This document shows positions 8,051 through 16,379 of a DNA stretch of 64,000 nt, in pieces. The notes beneath the pieces were generated by a model, which had not been told where the DNA came from, did not search any database, and was given only the letters and a program-made list of their open reading frames with translations. Source of the stretch: an uncultured Ilyobacter sp. (GTDB lineage: Bacteria > Fusobacteriota > Fusobacteriia > Fusobacteriales > Fusobacteriaceae); assembly GCF_963668085.1 (NCBI RefSeq), contig NZ_OY764058.1, positions 186,001 through 250,000 of the forward strand, in the 5' to 3' direction. Position 1 is the stretch's first letter. The number at the start of each line of letters is the position of its first letter. The position numbers and the translations under genes were made by a program.

Positions 8051-10021
8051 ATCAAAAGAGCTTATTATTCAAATACTATAAATAATTTCCTTTCAGATGA
8101 TGATAATCTTATTCTAGGGAAATTAGCCAAACATCATTCACATGCTTTAGAGGATTTACAAAAAAATGCTTGGATAGAACAAGTCAATATTTTGAAAACC
8201 AGTCTTAAAAATATAAATGAAGGTCATATTTTCTTTGAGTTTTCAATCCCTAGAATGGGGAAGCGTGTAGATAACATTGTAATTTATAAAGATTCTATTC
8301 TTGTTTTTGAGTTCAAAGTAGGTAGTAACAAATTTGATAATTATGCCGTTGAACAGGTGATGGATTACGCCCTCGATTTGAAGAATTTTCATGAGGGAAG
8401 TCATTGTAATAAAATTTTTCCCATACTTGTCTCTACTGAATCAGAAAATATAAATGATGAGATTTCTATCTATCATGAAAATTTATTTAATCCACTCCTT
8501 ATAAATTCAGAACATATCGAAAAAATATTCAAAAAAATTTCAACTAATTGTAATAAGTCTTATATTGATCCAAATTATTGGGAAAATTCTATTTATAAAC
8601 CAACTCCTACAATAGTTGAAGCAGCACAAGCTCTTTACAAGGGGCATAATGTAAAAGAAATCTCTCGTTCTGACTCAGGAGCTATCAATTTATCAAAAAC
8701 TGCAAATTGTTTAAATGAAATTATTGAATTTTCAAAGAAGAAAAGTAAGAAATCTATCTGCTTTATTACAGGAGTTCCTGGAGCTGGGAAAACTCTTGCA
8801 GGACTTAATATAGCAACTGAAAGAATGAAGGCTGACGAAGGAGAGCACGCAGTATTTTTATCTGGAAATGGCCCCCTAGTTGAAGTACTGAGAGAAGCTT
8901 TAACAAGGGATAAAGTTCTTTCTGAAAAAGAAAAGGGTCTTAAAATAACTAAGAAAGAAGCAAGTATAAAATCAAATGCCTTTATACAAAACATTCATCA
9001 TTTTAGAGACGATAACTTAATTTCACCAAAGCCTCCCATTGAAAAAGTTGTTGTTTTTGACGAAGCTCAGAGGGCTTGGAATTTAGAACAAGCCAGTTCC
9101 TTTATGAATAGAAAAAAAGGTTTTGCTGATTTTAATATGTCAGAACCTGAATTTTTAATTGATGTCATGAACAGGCATGATGACTGGTGTACTATAATTT
9201 GTCTTATAGGCGGCGGACAGGAAATTAATACAGGGGAAGCTGGACTTGAAGAATGGATCAAGGCATTGCAAAATAGATATTTGAATTGGGCTGTTTATTA
9301 TTCTGATCTAATTGAAATAGACTCAAATTATTTAAATGATATTAATTTAAGAAATTGGCTGAAGGAAAACTGTAATAAAGAAACAGACTTACATCTTTCA
9401 GTATCATTGAGATCCTTTAGAAGTGAGAAACTATCAGAGTTTATCGAAAATTTAATTGATCTAAATTTGAAAAAATCTAAATTACTTTATCAGGAACTTA
9501 GAGAAAACTATCCCATAGTTGTTACTAGAAACCTTAAAAAATCAAAGAAATTTATTAAAGACAATTCCAAAGGAAGTGAGCGTTTTGGAATTATCGCTTC
9601 ATCTGGGGCAAGAAGATTAAGGGCACATGGAATTGATGTAAAAAATGAAATAAGTCCTTCAAATTGGTTTTTAAACTGTAAAGATGATATTCGTTCTTCA
9701 TATTTCATGGAAGAGATAGCTACAGAATTTGACATACAAGGCCTTGAATTAGATTGGACCTGTGTATGCTGGGGGGCAGATTTTTATTTAGAAAATTCAG
9801 AGTGGAAATATAGAACCTTTAAAGGTACAAAATGGCAAAATATTAACTCAAAAACCGGAAAAAAATATCTGAAAAATGCTTACAGAGTTTTATTGACTCG
9901 TGCCAGACAGGGAATGGTTATATTTATCCCTGAGGGAAGTGATGAGGATAAAACAAGGTACAAAAAATATTATGATCAAACATATAACTATTTAAGAGAA
10001 ATAGGAATTAAAGAAATTTGA
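8051..10021 (+). CDS. DUF2075-type P-loop helicase-like protein, start corrected upstream
   Basis: The recognisable core (TTG 8192 onward, 609 residues) has a Walker A FITGVPGAGKTLAGLN, a DEAQ Walker B (VVVFDEAQRAWN) and a C-terminal helicase motif (NAYRVLLTRARQGMVIFIP) of the DUF2075/Schlafen-like helicase group. The N-terminal part (FEFKVGSNKFDNYAVEQVMDYALDL) looks nuclease-like. The frame is open upstream: codons 8051-8191 read IKRAYYSNTINNFLSDDDN onward with no stop. A strong AAAAAGGAGGG sits at 8035-8044, 6-7 bp before ATC 8051, while TTG 8192 has no site. I therefore place the start at ATC 8051 (47 extra residues). It could be a mutated ATG. Such proteins occur in defence contexts, but nothing here proves that role. 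Confidence 0.72.
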   Translation: MKRAYYSNTINNFLSDDDNLILGKLAKHHSHALEDLQKNAWIEQVNILKTSLKNINEGHIFFEFSIPRMGKRVDNIVIYKDSILVFEFKVGSNKFDNYAVEQVMDYALDLKNFHEGSHCNKIFPILVSTESENINDEISIYHENLFNPLLINSEHIEKIFKKISTNCNKSYIDPNYWENSIYKPTPTIVEAAQALYKGHNVKEISRSDSGAINLSKTANCLNEIIEFSKKKSKKSICFITGVPGAGKTLAGLNIATERMKADEGEHAVFLSGNGPLVEVLREALTRDKVLSEKEKGLKITKKEASIKSNAFIQNIHHFRDDNLISPKPPIEKVVVFDEAQRAWNLEQASSFMNRKKGFADFNMSEPEFLIDVMNRHDDWCTIICLIGGGQEINTGEAGLEEWIKALQNRYLNWAVYYSDLIEIDSNYLNDINLRNWLKENCNKETDLHLSVSLRSFRSEKLSEFIENLIDLNLKKSKLLYQELRENYPIVVTRNLKKSKKFIKDNSKGSERFGIIASSGARRLRAHGIDVKNEISPSNWFLNCKDDIRSSYFMEEIATEFDIQGLELDWTCVCWGADFYLENSEWKYRTFKGTKWQNINSKTGKKYLKNAYRVLLTRARQGMVIFIPEGSDEDKTRYKKYYDQTYNYLREIGIKEI

Positions 10022-10116
10022 TAAAACCTCAATCAACTCTTTAGAAATTCATTTGAATAATCTCAAACTAAAAATTTACGATAACAAAAACTGTTAATAT
10101 AATAAGTATTATTCTA

Positions 10117-10150
10117 CTAAAAACCCCTATACCAAAAGGGTTTTTTTTGT
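10117..10150 (+). terminator. Terminator after DUF2075 gene
   Basis: AAAAACCCCT ATACCA AAAGGGGTTTTTTTT hairpin with T-run. Confidence 0.8.
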
Positions 10151-10191
10151 CGATTTAAGCATGGGCAGGGATTTTAGCCTTTGAATTGTAT

Positions 10192-10197
10192 AATTTA
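10192..10197. repeat. Target-site duplication, left copy
   Basis: AATTTA, repeated at 11386-11391 immediately outside the IS inverted repeats. Confidence 0.75.
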
Positions 10198-11385
10198 ACT
10201 GATGTTTCGCGCCTGGCCTTTGATAATATTCTCTAAAGAAGTATAATTTTATTAACAACTTTTAGGAGAAAAATACTATGAATAAAGACTACTTAAATAT
10301 TTATGCTAATTTTTTAATTGCATCTTCAAAATATGCTCATTCTACAGATCTTCAAAAAATAACAGAAGATAGATACTCTAAGGACAAAATATACCGTTTT
10401 TTAAGTTCTGGTGAATTTTGTGAAAAAAACTTTTGGTTAACGATTAAACCTATCCTTAAAAGTATCCAGAATAATAACGCCTGTATATCTGTAGATGATA
10501 CTATTATTGAAAAACCTCACACGAAAGAAAATGATGTTGTTTCCTATTGCTATGACCACACCAAATCTAAATGTGTTAAAGGTGTAAATTTACTTTCTGT
10601 TACCTACAAAACAAGCGAGGCTTCTCTACCAATCAATTACAGAGTTATCAGAAAGAATAAAATTTCAACTGACCATGACACCAATAAAACAAAAAAGAAG
10701 TCAGCTCTTACAAAAAATCAACATTTTAGAAATATGCTAAAGACTATTAAAGGCAATAAAATTAAGTATAGATACGTCCTAGCAGACTCTTGGTTCTCTT
10801 CCAATGAGAATTTTAAGTATATCCACAATGATTTAGATAAATGTTTTGTTTTCGCTGTAAGATCAAATAGACTTTTTAAATTTACAGGAGAAGACGACTC
10901 CCAATACAGAAAGTTATCATCTTTTGATTTTCTACCTGAAACAGCTTACGCGATAGAGTTTAAAGGGGTCTCTTTCCCATTATATTTATCGAAGCAGGTC
11001 TTCAAAAATGAAGATGGAAAAGAAGCTGTTTTACACCTTGTAACAAATGATGAATACTTAAGTTATGACAATATGGTTAAGATCTACCAAAAAAGGTGGG
11101 ATATCGAAGTATATCATAAATCATTAAAACAAAACTGCTCCCTAGGAAAATCCTCAGTAAGAACAGTGAAGACAATACTAGGTCATATATTTTGTTCAAT
11201 CTATGCTTATGTATTGTTAGAAAAACTAAAGTTAAAAAAGAAACAAAATCAATTTAAATTAAGCACTACATACTATTTAATGGGTTTAGAAAAGACATTT
11301 AAATCATTATCTCTTGATTTAAAATCCGCTTAATTTGTCATGGGTGGAGTCTGTCCATTTTTAGTATTGAGCGCGAAACATCAGT
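10198..11385 (+). mobile_element. Complete IS4-like insertion sequence
   Basis: Perfect 15-bp terminal inverted repeats ACTGATGTTTCGCGC (10198-10212) and its complement (11371-11385) enclose one intact transposase gene. Both ends are flanked by the direct repeat AATTTA (10192-10197 and 11386-11391), a 6-bp target duplication. Length 1188 bp. The intact ends, gene and duplication suggest recent insertion. Confidence 0.9.
10278..11333 (+). CDS. IS4-superfamily DDE transposase
   Basis: Cut-and-paste transposase of 351 residues, the sole gene of the element. Catalytic acidic residues are visible in CISVDDTII (about residue 75), VLADSWFSS (about 170) and the YREK signature Y-x2-R-x3-E-x6-K in YQKRWDIEVYHKSLK (about 270-285). 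The subgroup looks IS701-like, but I cannot settle it by eye. GGAGAAAA precedes ATG 10278. Full length with no frameshift, so possibly active. Confidence 0.9.
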   Translation: MNKDYLNIYANFLIASSKYAHSTDLQKITEDRYSKDKIYRFLSSGEFCEKNFWLTIKPILKSIQNNNACISVDDTIIEKPHTKENDVVSYCYDHTKSKCVKGVNLLSVTYKTSEASLPINYRVIRKNKISTDHDTNKTKKKSALTKNQHFRNMLKTIKGNKIKYRYVLADSWFSSNENFKYIHNDLDKCFVFAVRSNRLFKFTGEDDSQYRKLSSFDFLPETAYAIEFKGVSFPLYLSKQVFKNEDGKEAVLHLVTNDEYLSYDNMVKIYQKRWDIEVYHKSLKQNCSLGKSSVRTVKTILGHIFCSIYAYVLLEKLKLKKKQNQFKLSTTYYLMGLEKTFKSLSLDLKSA

Positions 11386-11457
11386 AATTTAATTAAAATT
11401 AAGCAAGTCAAATGTATATACTATCTTTTGAGTTTAGAATTGGAAAAGAGGTCTATT

Positions 11458-12063
11458 ATGATCATTACGGATATTTTTATAGTTACTTTAACACTTGTTT
11501 TGATACTCTTGATGCTGTTGCTCTTTGTACCTTTCTGTTATGGAATCAAATTAAGTAATGATGAAAAAGGTTTTTTTTATAGAGCCAATATCTGCTGGAT
11601 GTTTGGCTTATTTAAGTTGGCTTACAACAGGGAAAATTTGTTTTATATGAGGCTCTTCGGCATATTGATCAAAACAAAGCCTAACAAGCATAAAAAAATT
11701 AAAATAAAAAATAAGAACGAAAAAAATGACAAGGCCAGAAAGAAGTGTAAGGGAAGGAAATTAACTAAAAAAGGAGTAAAATACCTTGTAGAGTGTTTTA
11801 CCAAATTAGTAAAAAAATATAGGCCGAAAAAGCTTGTTCTCAGCGGGGAATTAGGCTTTGAAGACCCAAGTATTACAGGTTTTATACAGGGTTTAGCCAG
11901 CGCTTTTGAACTTCCTGTAGATATAGAAGATCTCAAATTAATATACGATGAAGATATATTTAATTGGAAACTGCATACAAGTGGAAAAATTACTGGATAT
12001 TATCTATTTTTTATTTTTTTAAAGCTGATTTTATACAAACCAACAAGAAATTTACTGAGATAA
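11458..12063 (+). CDS. DUF2953/YtfI-like membrane-anchored protein
   Basis: Start placed at ATG 11458, with AAGAGG upstream, rather than TTG 11428. The 201-residue protein has an N-terminal membrane segment (IFIVTLTLVLILLMLLLFVPF), a beta-rich region (IKLSNDEKGFFYRANICWMF), a Lys/Arg-rich linker (about 75-115) and a DUF2953-like C-terminal part (LVLSGELGFEDPSITGFIQG). It lies immediately upstream of a YtfJ/GerW gene, the pairing seen in spore-forming Firmicutes. The role outside sporulation is unknown. Confidence 0.7.
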   Translation: MIITDIFIVTLTLVLILLMLLLFVPFCYGIKLSNDEKGFFYRANICWMFGLFKLAYNRENLFYMRLFGILIKTKPNKHKKIKIKNKNEKNDKARKKCKGRKLTKKGVKYLVECFTKLVKKYRPKKLVLSGELGFEDPSITGFIQGLASAFELPVDIEDLKLIYDEDIFNWKLHTSGKITGYYLFFIFLKLILYKPTRNLLR

Positions 12064-12085
12064 AAATTTAATGGAGGTTGTAGTT

Positions 12086-12448
12086 ATGTCCACAAAAGAA
12101 AATATTGATCAACTGTTTGAGAAATTCGAAAATTTCATAAAAAACAAAACTGTCATCGGGGAACCATTTCAGATTGGAGATATTACTTTGATTCCCACCC
12201 TTTCCATCTCTTTTGGCTTGGGTTCCGGCAGCGAAGAAAAAGCATCTTCTAAAAAATATGGCAATGGTGCTGGTATGGGAGGCCGTGTGATGCCCATAGC
12301 CATGATTGTCATTAAGAATGGAGAGATCAGTATTATTCCGATAAAGAAAAATACTGGACTCGATAAACTTGTAGACATGGTACCAGACTTAATGGATAAA
12401 ATTAAAGAAATCTCTCCTGAAAGCTTTAAGAAAGAAAAAGAAGAATAA
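12086..12448 (+). CDS. ytfJ: YtfJ/GerW-family protein
   Basis: A 120-residue protein with the GerW/YtfJ signature: VIGEPFQIGDITLIPTLSIS, a Gly-rich loop (FGLGSGSEEK, GNGAGMGGRV) and PIAMIVIKNGEISIIPI. The start is ATG 12086, because GGAGG at 12073 lies inside the longer frame. In Bacillus this family is needed for spore germination; homologues are widespread in non-sporulating bacteria with unknown role. It is co-directional with, and 22 bp after, the DUF2953-like gene. Confidence 0.85.
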   Translation: MSTKENIDQLFEKFENFIKNKTVIGEPFQIGDITLIPTLSISFGLGSGSEEKASSKKYGNGAGMGGRVMPIAMIVIKNGEISIIPIKKNTGLDKLVDMVPDLMDKIKEISPESFKKEKEE

Positions 12449-12487
12449 AAGCTCCCCCTGTTATCATCAGATAATAGGGGGAATTTT
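12449..12487 (+). terminator. Terminator after ytfJ
   Basis: CTCCCCCTGTTATC / GATAATAGGGGGA stem followed by a short T-rich tail. The rest of the gap to 12751 is AT-rich leader of hsp20 without a clear motif. Confidence 0.7.
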
Positions 12488-12751
12488 CGGATTTGAGAGA
12501 ATTTTATGTAAAGAGAGAGTCAAAATTATAACTATTTTTATAGATAGACCTTGCCAAATTAGTTGGAAGTCTAACTAAAATTTATTTGAAAAAAATTTTA
12601 AAATAATTGAAAAGTTATGTAGGAATAATTATTGATAAGTAGAATATTATACTAGAAGCATGTACGTATTGATTTGCTCAAAACAAAAAATTGTATTTCA
12701 AAATATTTATTCTTTTTTTACTGCTTTTATTTATATGAAAGGAGGGCAACA

Positions 12752-13180
12752 ATGGGAAACTTAATTAAAAAAAATGACTTTTTCAGCCCTAGCATTTTCA
12801 AAGATTTTTTTGAAGATGATATATTTAACGACAGGTTCTTCCACAGAAGAGGAATGCCGCCAGTAAATGTTTCTGAAGACAATGAAAAATATCAGATTGA
12901 GTTGTCTGTTCCTGGAATAGAAAAAGAAAATATTCATATTACCAGGGATAAAGACATGCTTACTGTCTCTTATGAACAAAATACTTCAGATGAGTACAAA
13001 GATAAAAACTATCACAGACGAGAGTTCCAATGCAGCTCTTTCACCAGAAGTTTTAATCTGCCTCCAGATGTGGACTTTTCAAAAATAGACAGTATGCATA
13101 ATGACGGAGTTTTGACTATACATCTTCCAAAATTGGAAAATGCCAAGAGAGAAGACATGGTGAACATAGAGATACATTAA
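12752..13180 (+). CDS. Small heat-shock protein (Hsp20/alpha-crystallin)
   Basis: Start at ATG 12752 after AAAGGAGGGCAACA; the longer frame from 12674 lacks a site. The 142-residue product has a short aromatic N-terminus (FFEDDIFNDRFFHRRG) and an alpha-crystallin domain: PPVNVSEDNEKYQIELSVPG, SYEQNTSD, RREFQCSSFTRSFNLP and the closing DGVLTIHLPK. It is an ATP-independent holdase that binds unfolding proteins in the cytoplasm. It stands as a single gene with its own terminator. Confidence 0.93.
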   Translation: MGNLIKKNDFFSPSIFKDFFEDDIFNDRFFHRRGMPPVNVSEDNEKYQIELSVPGIEKENIHITRDKDMLTVSYEQNTSDEYKDKNYHRREFQCSSFTRSFNLPPDVDFSKIDSMHNDGVLTIHLPKLENAKREDMVNIEIH

Positions 13181-13204
13181 AAAACTAAAAATTGATATAC
13201 TCTT

Positions 13205-13240
13205 CAGGGTTCCGGATTTCCGGAACCCTTTTAAATTTTG
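13205..13240 (+). terminator. Terminator after hsp20
   Basis: AGGGTTCCGGATTTCCGGAACCCTTTT, a near-perfect hairpin with T tail. Confidence 0.85.
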
Positions 13241-13279
13241 GATTTTATCCTAGAAATTCTAAAATTCTTAAAAAAAATG

Positions 13280-13327
13280 TTGACAAAATATCAGAAGCTA
13301 GTATAATTATATTAGAAAATAATTATA
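13280..13327 (+). promoter_or_regulatory. Promoter/operator of the arsR-permease operon
   Basis: TTGACA (13280-13285), 16-bp spacer, TATAAT (13302-13307). A 9-bp inverted repeat TATAATTAT (13302-13310) / ATAATTATA (13319-13327) overlaps the -10 and start, the usual place for an ArsR-family operator. Confidence 0.75.
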
Positions 13328-13349
13328 TAGTTATAAAGGATGGTGGAAC

Positions 13350-13655
13350 ATGGTCATTGACGATTTTCAGATTAAAGTATTTAAGGCTCTGGGTCACCCT
13401 GTGAGGTTTGCAATAGTAAAAAAACTTCTAGAAGGAGAAAGATGCGTGTGCCAGCTTCAAGAAGATGTTGACTTTTCTCAGTCCAATCTTTCTCAGCATC
13501 TAAAGATACTGAAAAACTCCGGGATCCTTTCCTCAGAAAAAAAGGGACTCAATGTGCACTACAAAATAAAAAGAGATGAGATTGTAGAGGTAATAAATTT
13601 AGTGGAAAGTTTTGTAAAAAAAGATGTCCTTGAGATGGCAGAAGGGATGAAATAA
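13350..13655 (+). CDS. ArsR-family metalloregulator
   Basis: A 101-residue winged-helix repressor. The CVC motif (Cys32, Cys34) sits in GERCVCQLQE at the classical arsenite/metal-binding position, followed by the recognition helix SQSNLSQHLKILKNSG and a wing (SSEKKGLNVHYKI). It likely releases DNA on binding As(III) or a thiophilic metal. It is the first gene of an operon with a permease and a small thioredoxin-like protein, and its promoter carries an inverted repeat over the -10. Confidence 0.9.
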   Translation: MVIDDFQIKVFKALGHPVRFAIVKKLLEGERCVCQLQEDVDFSQSNLSQHLKILKNSGILSSEKKGLNVHYKIKRDEIVEVINLVESFVKKDVLEMAEGMK

Positions 13656-13688
13656 GGATAAAAAAATTTAAACAGGAGATGGTTTAAG

Positions 13689-14663
13689 ATGTTAGGTTAT
13701 ATATTTAATTTTGGTTGGCTAGATGACATAGTCAGAATGCTTGTGGAAAATATTTTTAAAATATCCATGGACACCCATCTAGGTGGAAGTGTACACTTCT
13801 TTATCTTCGACAGTATCAAGATACTAATACTGTTGTCTATAATGATATTTGGAATCTCTTATATAAGAAGTTATTTTTCTGTGGAAAAAACCAAGCAGGC
13901 TTTAGAAAAAATTGGAGGTCTCAAGGCACATATTGCTGCTAGCTTGTTTGGAATAGTGACTCCCTTTTGTTCTTGCTCTAGTGTGCCGCTTTTCATAGGT
14001 TTTGTAGAGGGAGGGATTCCCCTAGGAGTAACCTTTTCCTTTCTAATAACCTCACCAATTGTAAATGAAGCCGCCCTTGTGATTTTATTGGGGACTTTTG
14101 GTTTTAAGGTGGCTCTTTTATATGTGATCTCTGGAGTGGTAATAGGAGTTTTGGGGGGATACCTCATACACGTCTTAAAGTTGGAAAAATATGTAGAAGA
14201 ATATGTGTATAAAATGAAAATGGGAAACCAGGAAATAGTAGAGTTAAACCGTAAAGAGAGAATAAGTTTTGCCAAGGAAAATGTAAAAGATATCGTAAGT
14301 AAGATATGGAAATATCTTCTTGTGGGAATAGGTATAGGGGCCTTGATTCACGGATGGGCTCCAGAGGAGATTTTATCAAAATATGCAGGGCCTGACAATC
14401 CTCTTTCAGTGATTGTTTCTACGGTAATAGCAATACCACTATATTCTAATGCAATGGGAACTATACCAATAGCAGAAGCCCTTATAAATAAAGGGGTTGG
14501 AATGGGTACAGCCATGGCCTTTATGATGGCCACCACAGCCTTATCACTTCCTGAGATGATACTCTTAAGAAAAGTTGTTAAGCCAAAGCTTATAGGTATT
14601 TTTACAGGAATAACAGGAGTAAGTATTATAGGTGTAGGATATCTTTTCAATATAATAATATAA
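13689..14663 (+). CDS. ArsP/DUF318-type permease
   Basis: Membrane permease of 324 residues with about 8 hydrophobic helices. The family signature GIVTPFCSCSSVPLFIGF (cysteines near residue 96-98) and the FLITSPIVNEAAL segment are present, as is a second half-repeat IPLYSNAMGTIPIAEALI. Members export trivalent methylated arsenicals or divalent metals. The ArsR gene upstream and the CxxC protein downstream support an arsenic or thiophilic-metal efflux role. Which ion is moved is not readable from sequence. Confidence 0.85.
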   Translation: MLGYIFNFGWLDDIVRMLVENIFKISMDTHLGGSVHFFIFDSIKILILLSIMIFGISYIRSYFSVEKTKQALEKIGGLKAHIAASLFGIVTPFCSCSSVPLFIGFVEGGIPLGVTFSFLITSPIVNEAALVILLGTFGFKVALLYVISGVVIGVLGGYLIHVLKLEKYVEEYVYKMKMGNQEIVELNRKERISFAKENVKDIVSKIWKYLLVGIGIGALIHGWAPEEILSKYAGPDNPLSVIVSTVIAIPLYSNAMGTIPIAEALINKGVGMGTAMAFMMATTALSLPEMILLRKVVKPKLIGIFTGITGVSIIGVGYLFNIII

Positions 14664-14673
14664 AGGAGGAATT

Positions 14674-14907
14674 ATGGATATTAAAATTTTAGGGACAGGA
14701 TGTAAAAAATGTAACGCTCTTACAAACAACGTAAAGGAGGCTATATCTGAAACTACAGTAGAGGCCTCTATAGAAAAAGTAGAGGACATGAAAGATATAA
14801 TGGGTTATGGTGTAATGTCCACTCCTGCCGTTGTAATCGATGGTAAAGTTGTGTCAACAGGAAGAGTCTTATCTGTAGACGAAGTAAAGAAACTTATTAA
14901 AGAATAG
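14674..14907 (+). CDS. Small thioredoxin-like redox protein
   Basis: A 77-residue glutaredoxin/thioredoxin-fold protein of the redox-active disulfide 2 (TM0996) type. It begins MDIKILGTGCKKCNALTNNV with a CKKC active site (Cys10, Cys13) and carries the cis-Pro loop GVMSTPAVVIDGKVV. It commonly sits beside DUF318 permeases and may pass thiophilic ligands or electrons to them. AAAGGAGG lies 10 bp after the permease stop. Ends in amber TAG. Confidence 0.88.
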   Translation: MDIKILGTGCKKCNALTNNVKEAISETTVEASIEKVEDMKDIMGYGVMSTPAVVIDGKVVSTGRVLSVDEVKKLIKE

Positions 14908-14925
14908 TATATCGGTTATAAGAAA

Positions 14926-14964
14926 GAAGACCTCAGTTTAAGTTAAACTGGGGTCTTCTTTTCG
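14926..14964. terminator. Bidirectional terminator
   Basis: AAGAAGACCTCAGTTTA / TAAACTGGGGTCTTCTT stem with A-run and T-run on both sides, between convergent genes. Confidence 0.85.
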
Positions 14965-14977
14965 TTTAGATAATCTA

Positions 14978-16090
14978 CTAAAATTTCACATGAGAAACAG
15001 CTTTTTTTAAAAGAACCCCTGTCAAATAAAAATATGAGGAGTAATATTCCGTATTATTTTCTGTGCTGGATTCCATGTTTTCCAACTCCTCTAATATATG
15101 AGGAAATTCAGAAAAAGTATCTCTGAGTGAACTAATTCTCTCCTTTACCTGTCTTTTTTCAAATAGTCTTACAAGAAAATGAGTAAGTTCTTCACTGTAT
15201 TTAAAGGTTTCTCGGTTTTTATTTTGATATGAAGTGGTTTTGTTCTCTTCGTCTAATTTGGCGTAAATTCTGTTTCTCAAATTTACAATGTTGTAGTTCA
15301 GTTTATTTCTGAAAATTTCTAAAGTATTGTCATATCTAGGGTGAAGGTTCTTTTTTGTGTGGCATTCTAAAAGGATATCTTTATCAAAAATTATATGTTT
15401 ATTCCAGAGAAGAGTGCAGTTATTTTGTATGTTGTCTATTAAAGAGAAAAAATCATGCCCTTCATTAAGGTTAACTTCTATCTGGTTAATATTGTCAAGG
15501 TATTCCCTTAGATATTCTTTTAGATTGAGAAGAATTAGATTCAGATATTTTTTAAATACTATTTCTTGATTTCCAATCAAATGAGTTATTGAGAACTCCT
15601 TTTGTATTCCCCTTTTAAAATTGTCTTTTCTTGTGTACTTGAGATAATGGATTTGATTTTTACTCATTCTATTTCCCCAAAAGACTGTGGATCTAAGTTC
15701 CCCTGTTTTTGAGTTTCTGTTAATAGGGTGGCCTATTAGCTCGTTTCTCAGGTCTCTTATTCTTTTAATCTCTTTTTCAAACTCTTTTTTTTCAGCTTTT
15801 TCTAAATTGAAGATGTAAAAGAATTCCCTCATAAGATCATGCTGTATAAAGATAATCTGAAGTAAGCCTATAGCATAAAAAACTGAGGCTGAAAAGCTGT
15901 CGTTATCATCCTCAGGAATGTTTTCTTTTATGAGGTTGAGGGAATCATAAAAATAATGGAGAATGTCTCCAAAATAATTTGTTTCTACCTCAGAATCAAA
16001 ATTTATTTTCCTTTGAAAAAATTCCTCGTTTAAAATAAAATCATTCCATATCTCTGCAATTTTATCTAGTTTTGTTTCTATCATTTTCAA
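14978..16090 (-). CDS. Uncharacterised protein with HEPN-like RxxxxxH motif
   Basis: I do not recognise this 370-residue soluble protein. It is highly charged and predicted mostly helical. Near residue 115 it has IKRIRDLRNELIGHPINRN, where R-N-E-L-I-G-H resembles the Rx4-6H of HEPN ribonuclease/toxin domains; no other HEPN evidence is visible. TTG 16090 fits GAGGTGA best; ATG 16084 is the alternative. It is a single gene under a TTACAT-17-TATAAT promoter with a perfect 16-bp palindrome at the transcription start, so it seems tightly regulated. No antitoxin-like neighbour is seen. Confidence 0.6.
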   Translation of the reverse strand: MKMIETKLDKIAEIWNDFILNEEFFQRKINFDSEVETNYFGDILHYFYDSLNLIKENIPEDDNDSFSASVFYAIGLLQIIFIQHDLMREFFYIFNLEKAEKKEFEKEIKRIRDLRNELIGHPINRNSKTGELRSTVFWGNRMSKNQIHYLKYTRKDNFKRGIQKEFSITHLIGNQEIVFKKYLNLILLNLKEYLREYLDNINQIEVNLNEGHDFFSLIDNIQNNCTLLWNKHIIFDKDILLECHTKKNLHPRYDNTLEIFRNKLNYNIVNLRNRIYAKLDEENKTTSYQNKNRETFKYSEELTHFLVRLFEKRQVKERISSLRDTFSEFPHILEELENMESSTENNTEYYSSYFYLTGVLLKKAVSHVKF

Positions 16091-16132
16091 GTAAGTTCAC
16101 CTCTTCTTTTGTATCATGTTATAAATTTATTT

Positions 16133-16180
16133 TGAAAGTTAACTTTCACCTATTATACCTCAGTAAATAAAAAAATGTAA
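16133..16180 (-). promoter_or_regulatory. Promoter with 16-bp palindromic operator
   Basis: Minus strand TTACAT (16180-16175), 17 bp, TATAAT (16157-16152), then the perfect palindrome TGAAAGTTAACTTTCA (16133-16148) at about +4 to +20. Confidence 0.7.
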
Positions 16181-16379
16181 TTTTTATAAGTAAAATTTAT
16201 GGGGTGCTGAATAAAAGATCATCGGTTTAAAAGAGGATAATCAGAGATTTTGTTAAAAATAATAGGTGTAAACTAAATTGTGATTTGTTATGAGATAAAT
16301 TTATAAATATTAATTCAAGAAATAGATTATCGATTTTTATCTTCAACTTGTTAATATAATAAAGTTTTGGAGGGATAAT

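Noticed and set aside
13192..13404. Short open frame over the hsp20 terminator and arsR start
   Set aside because: It overlaps a terminator, a promoter and the ArsR start and has no ribosome site.
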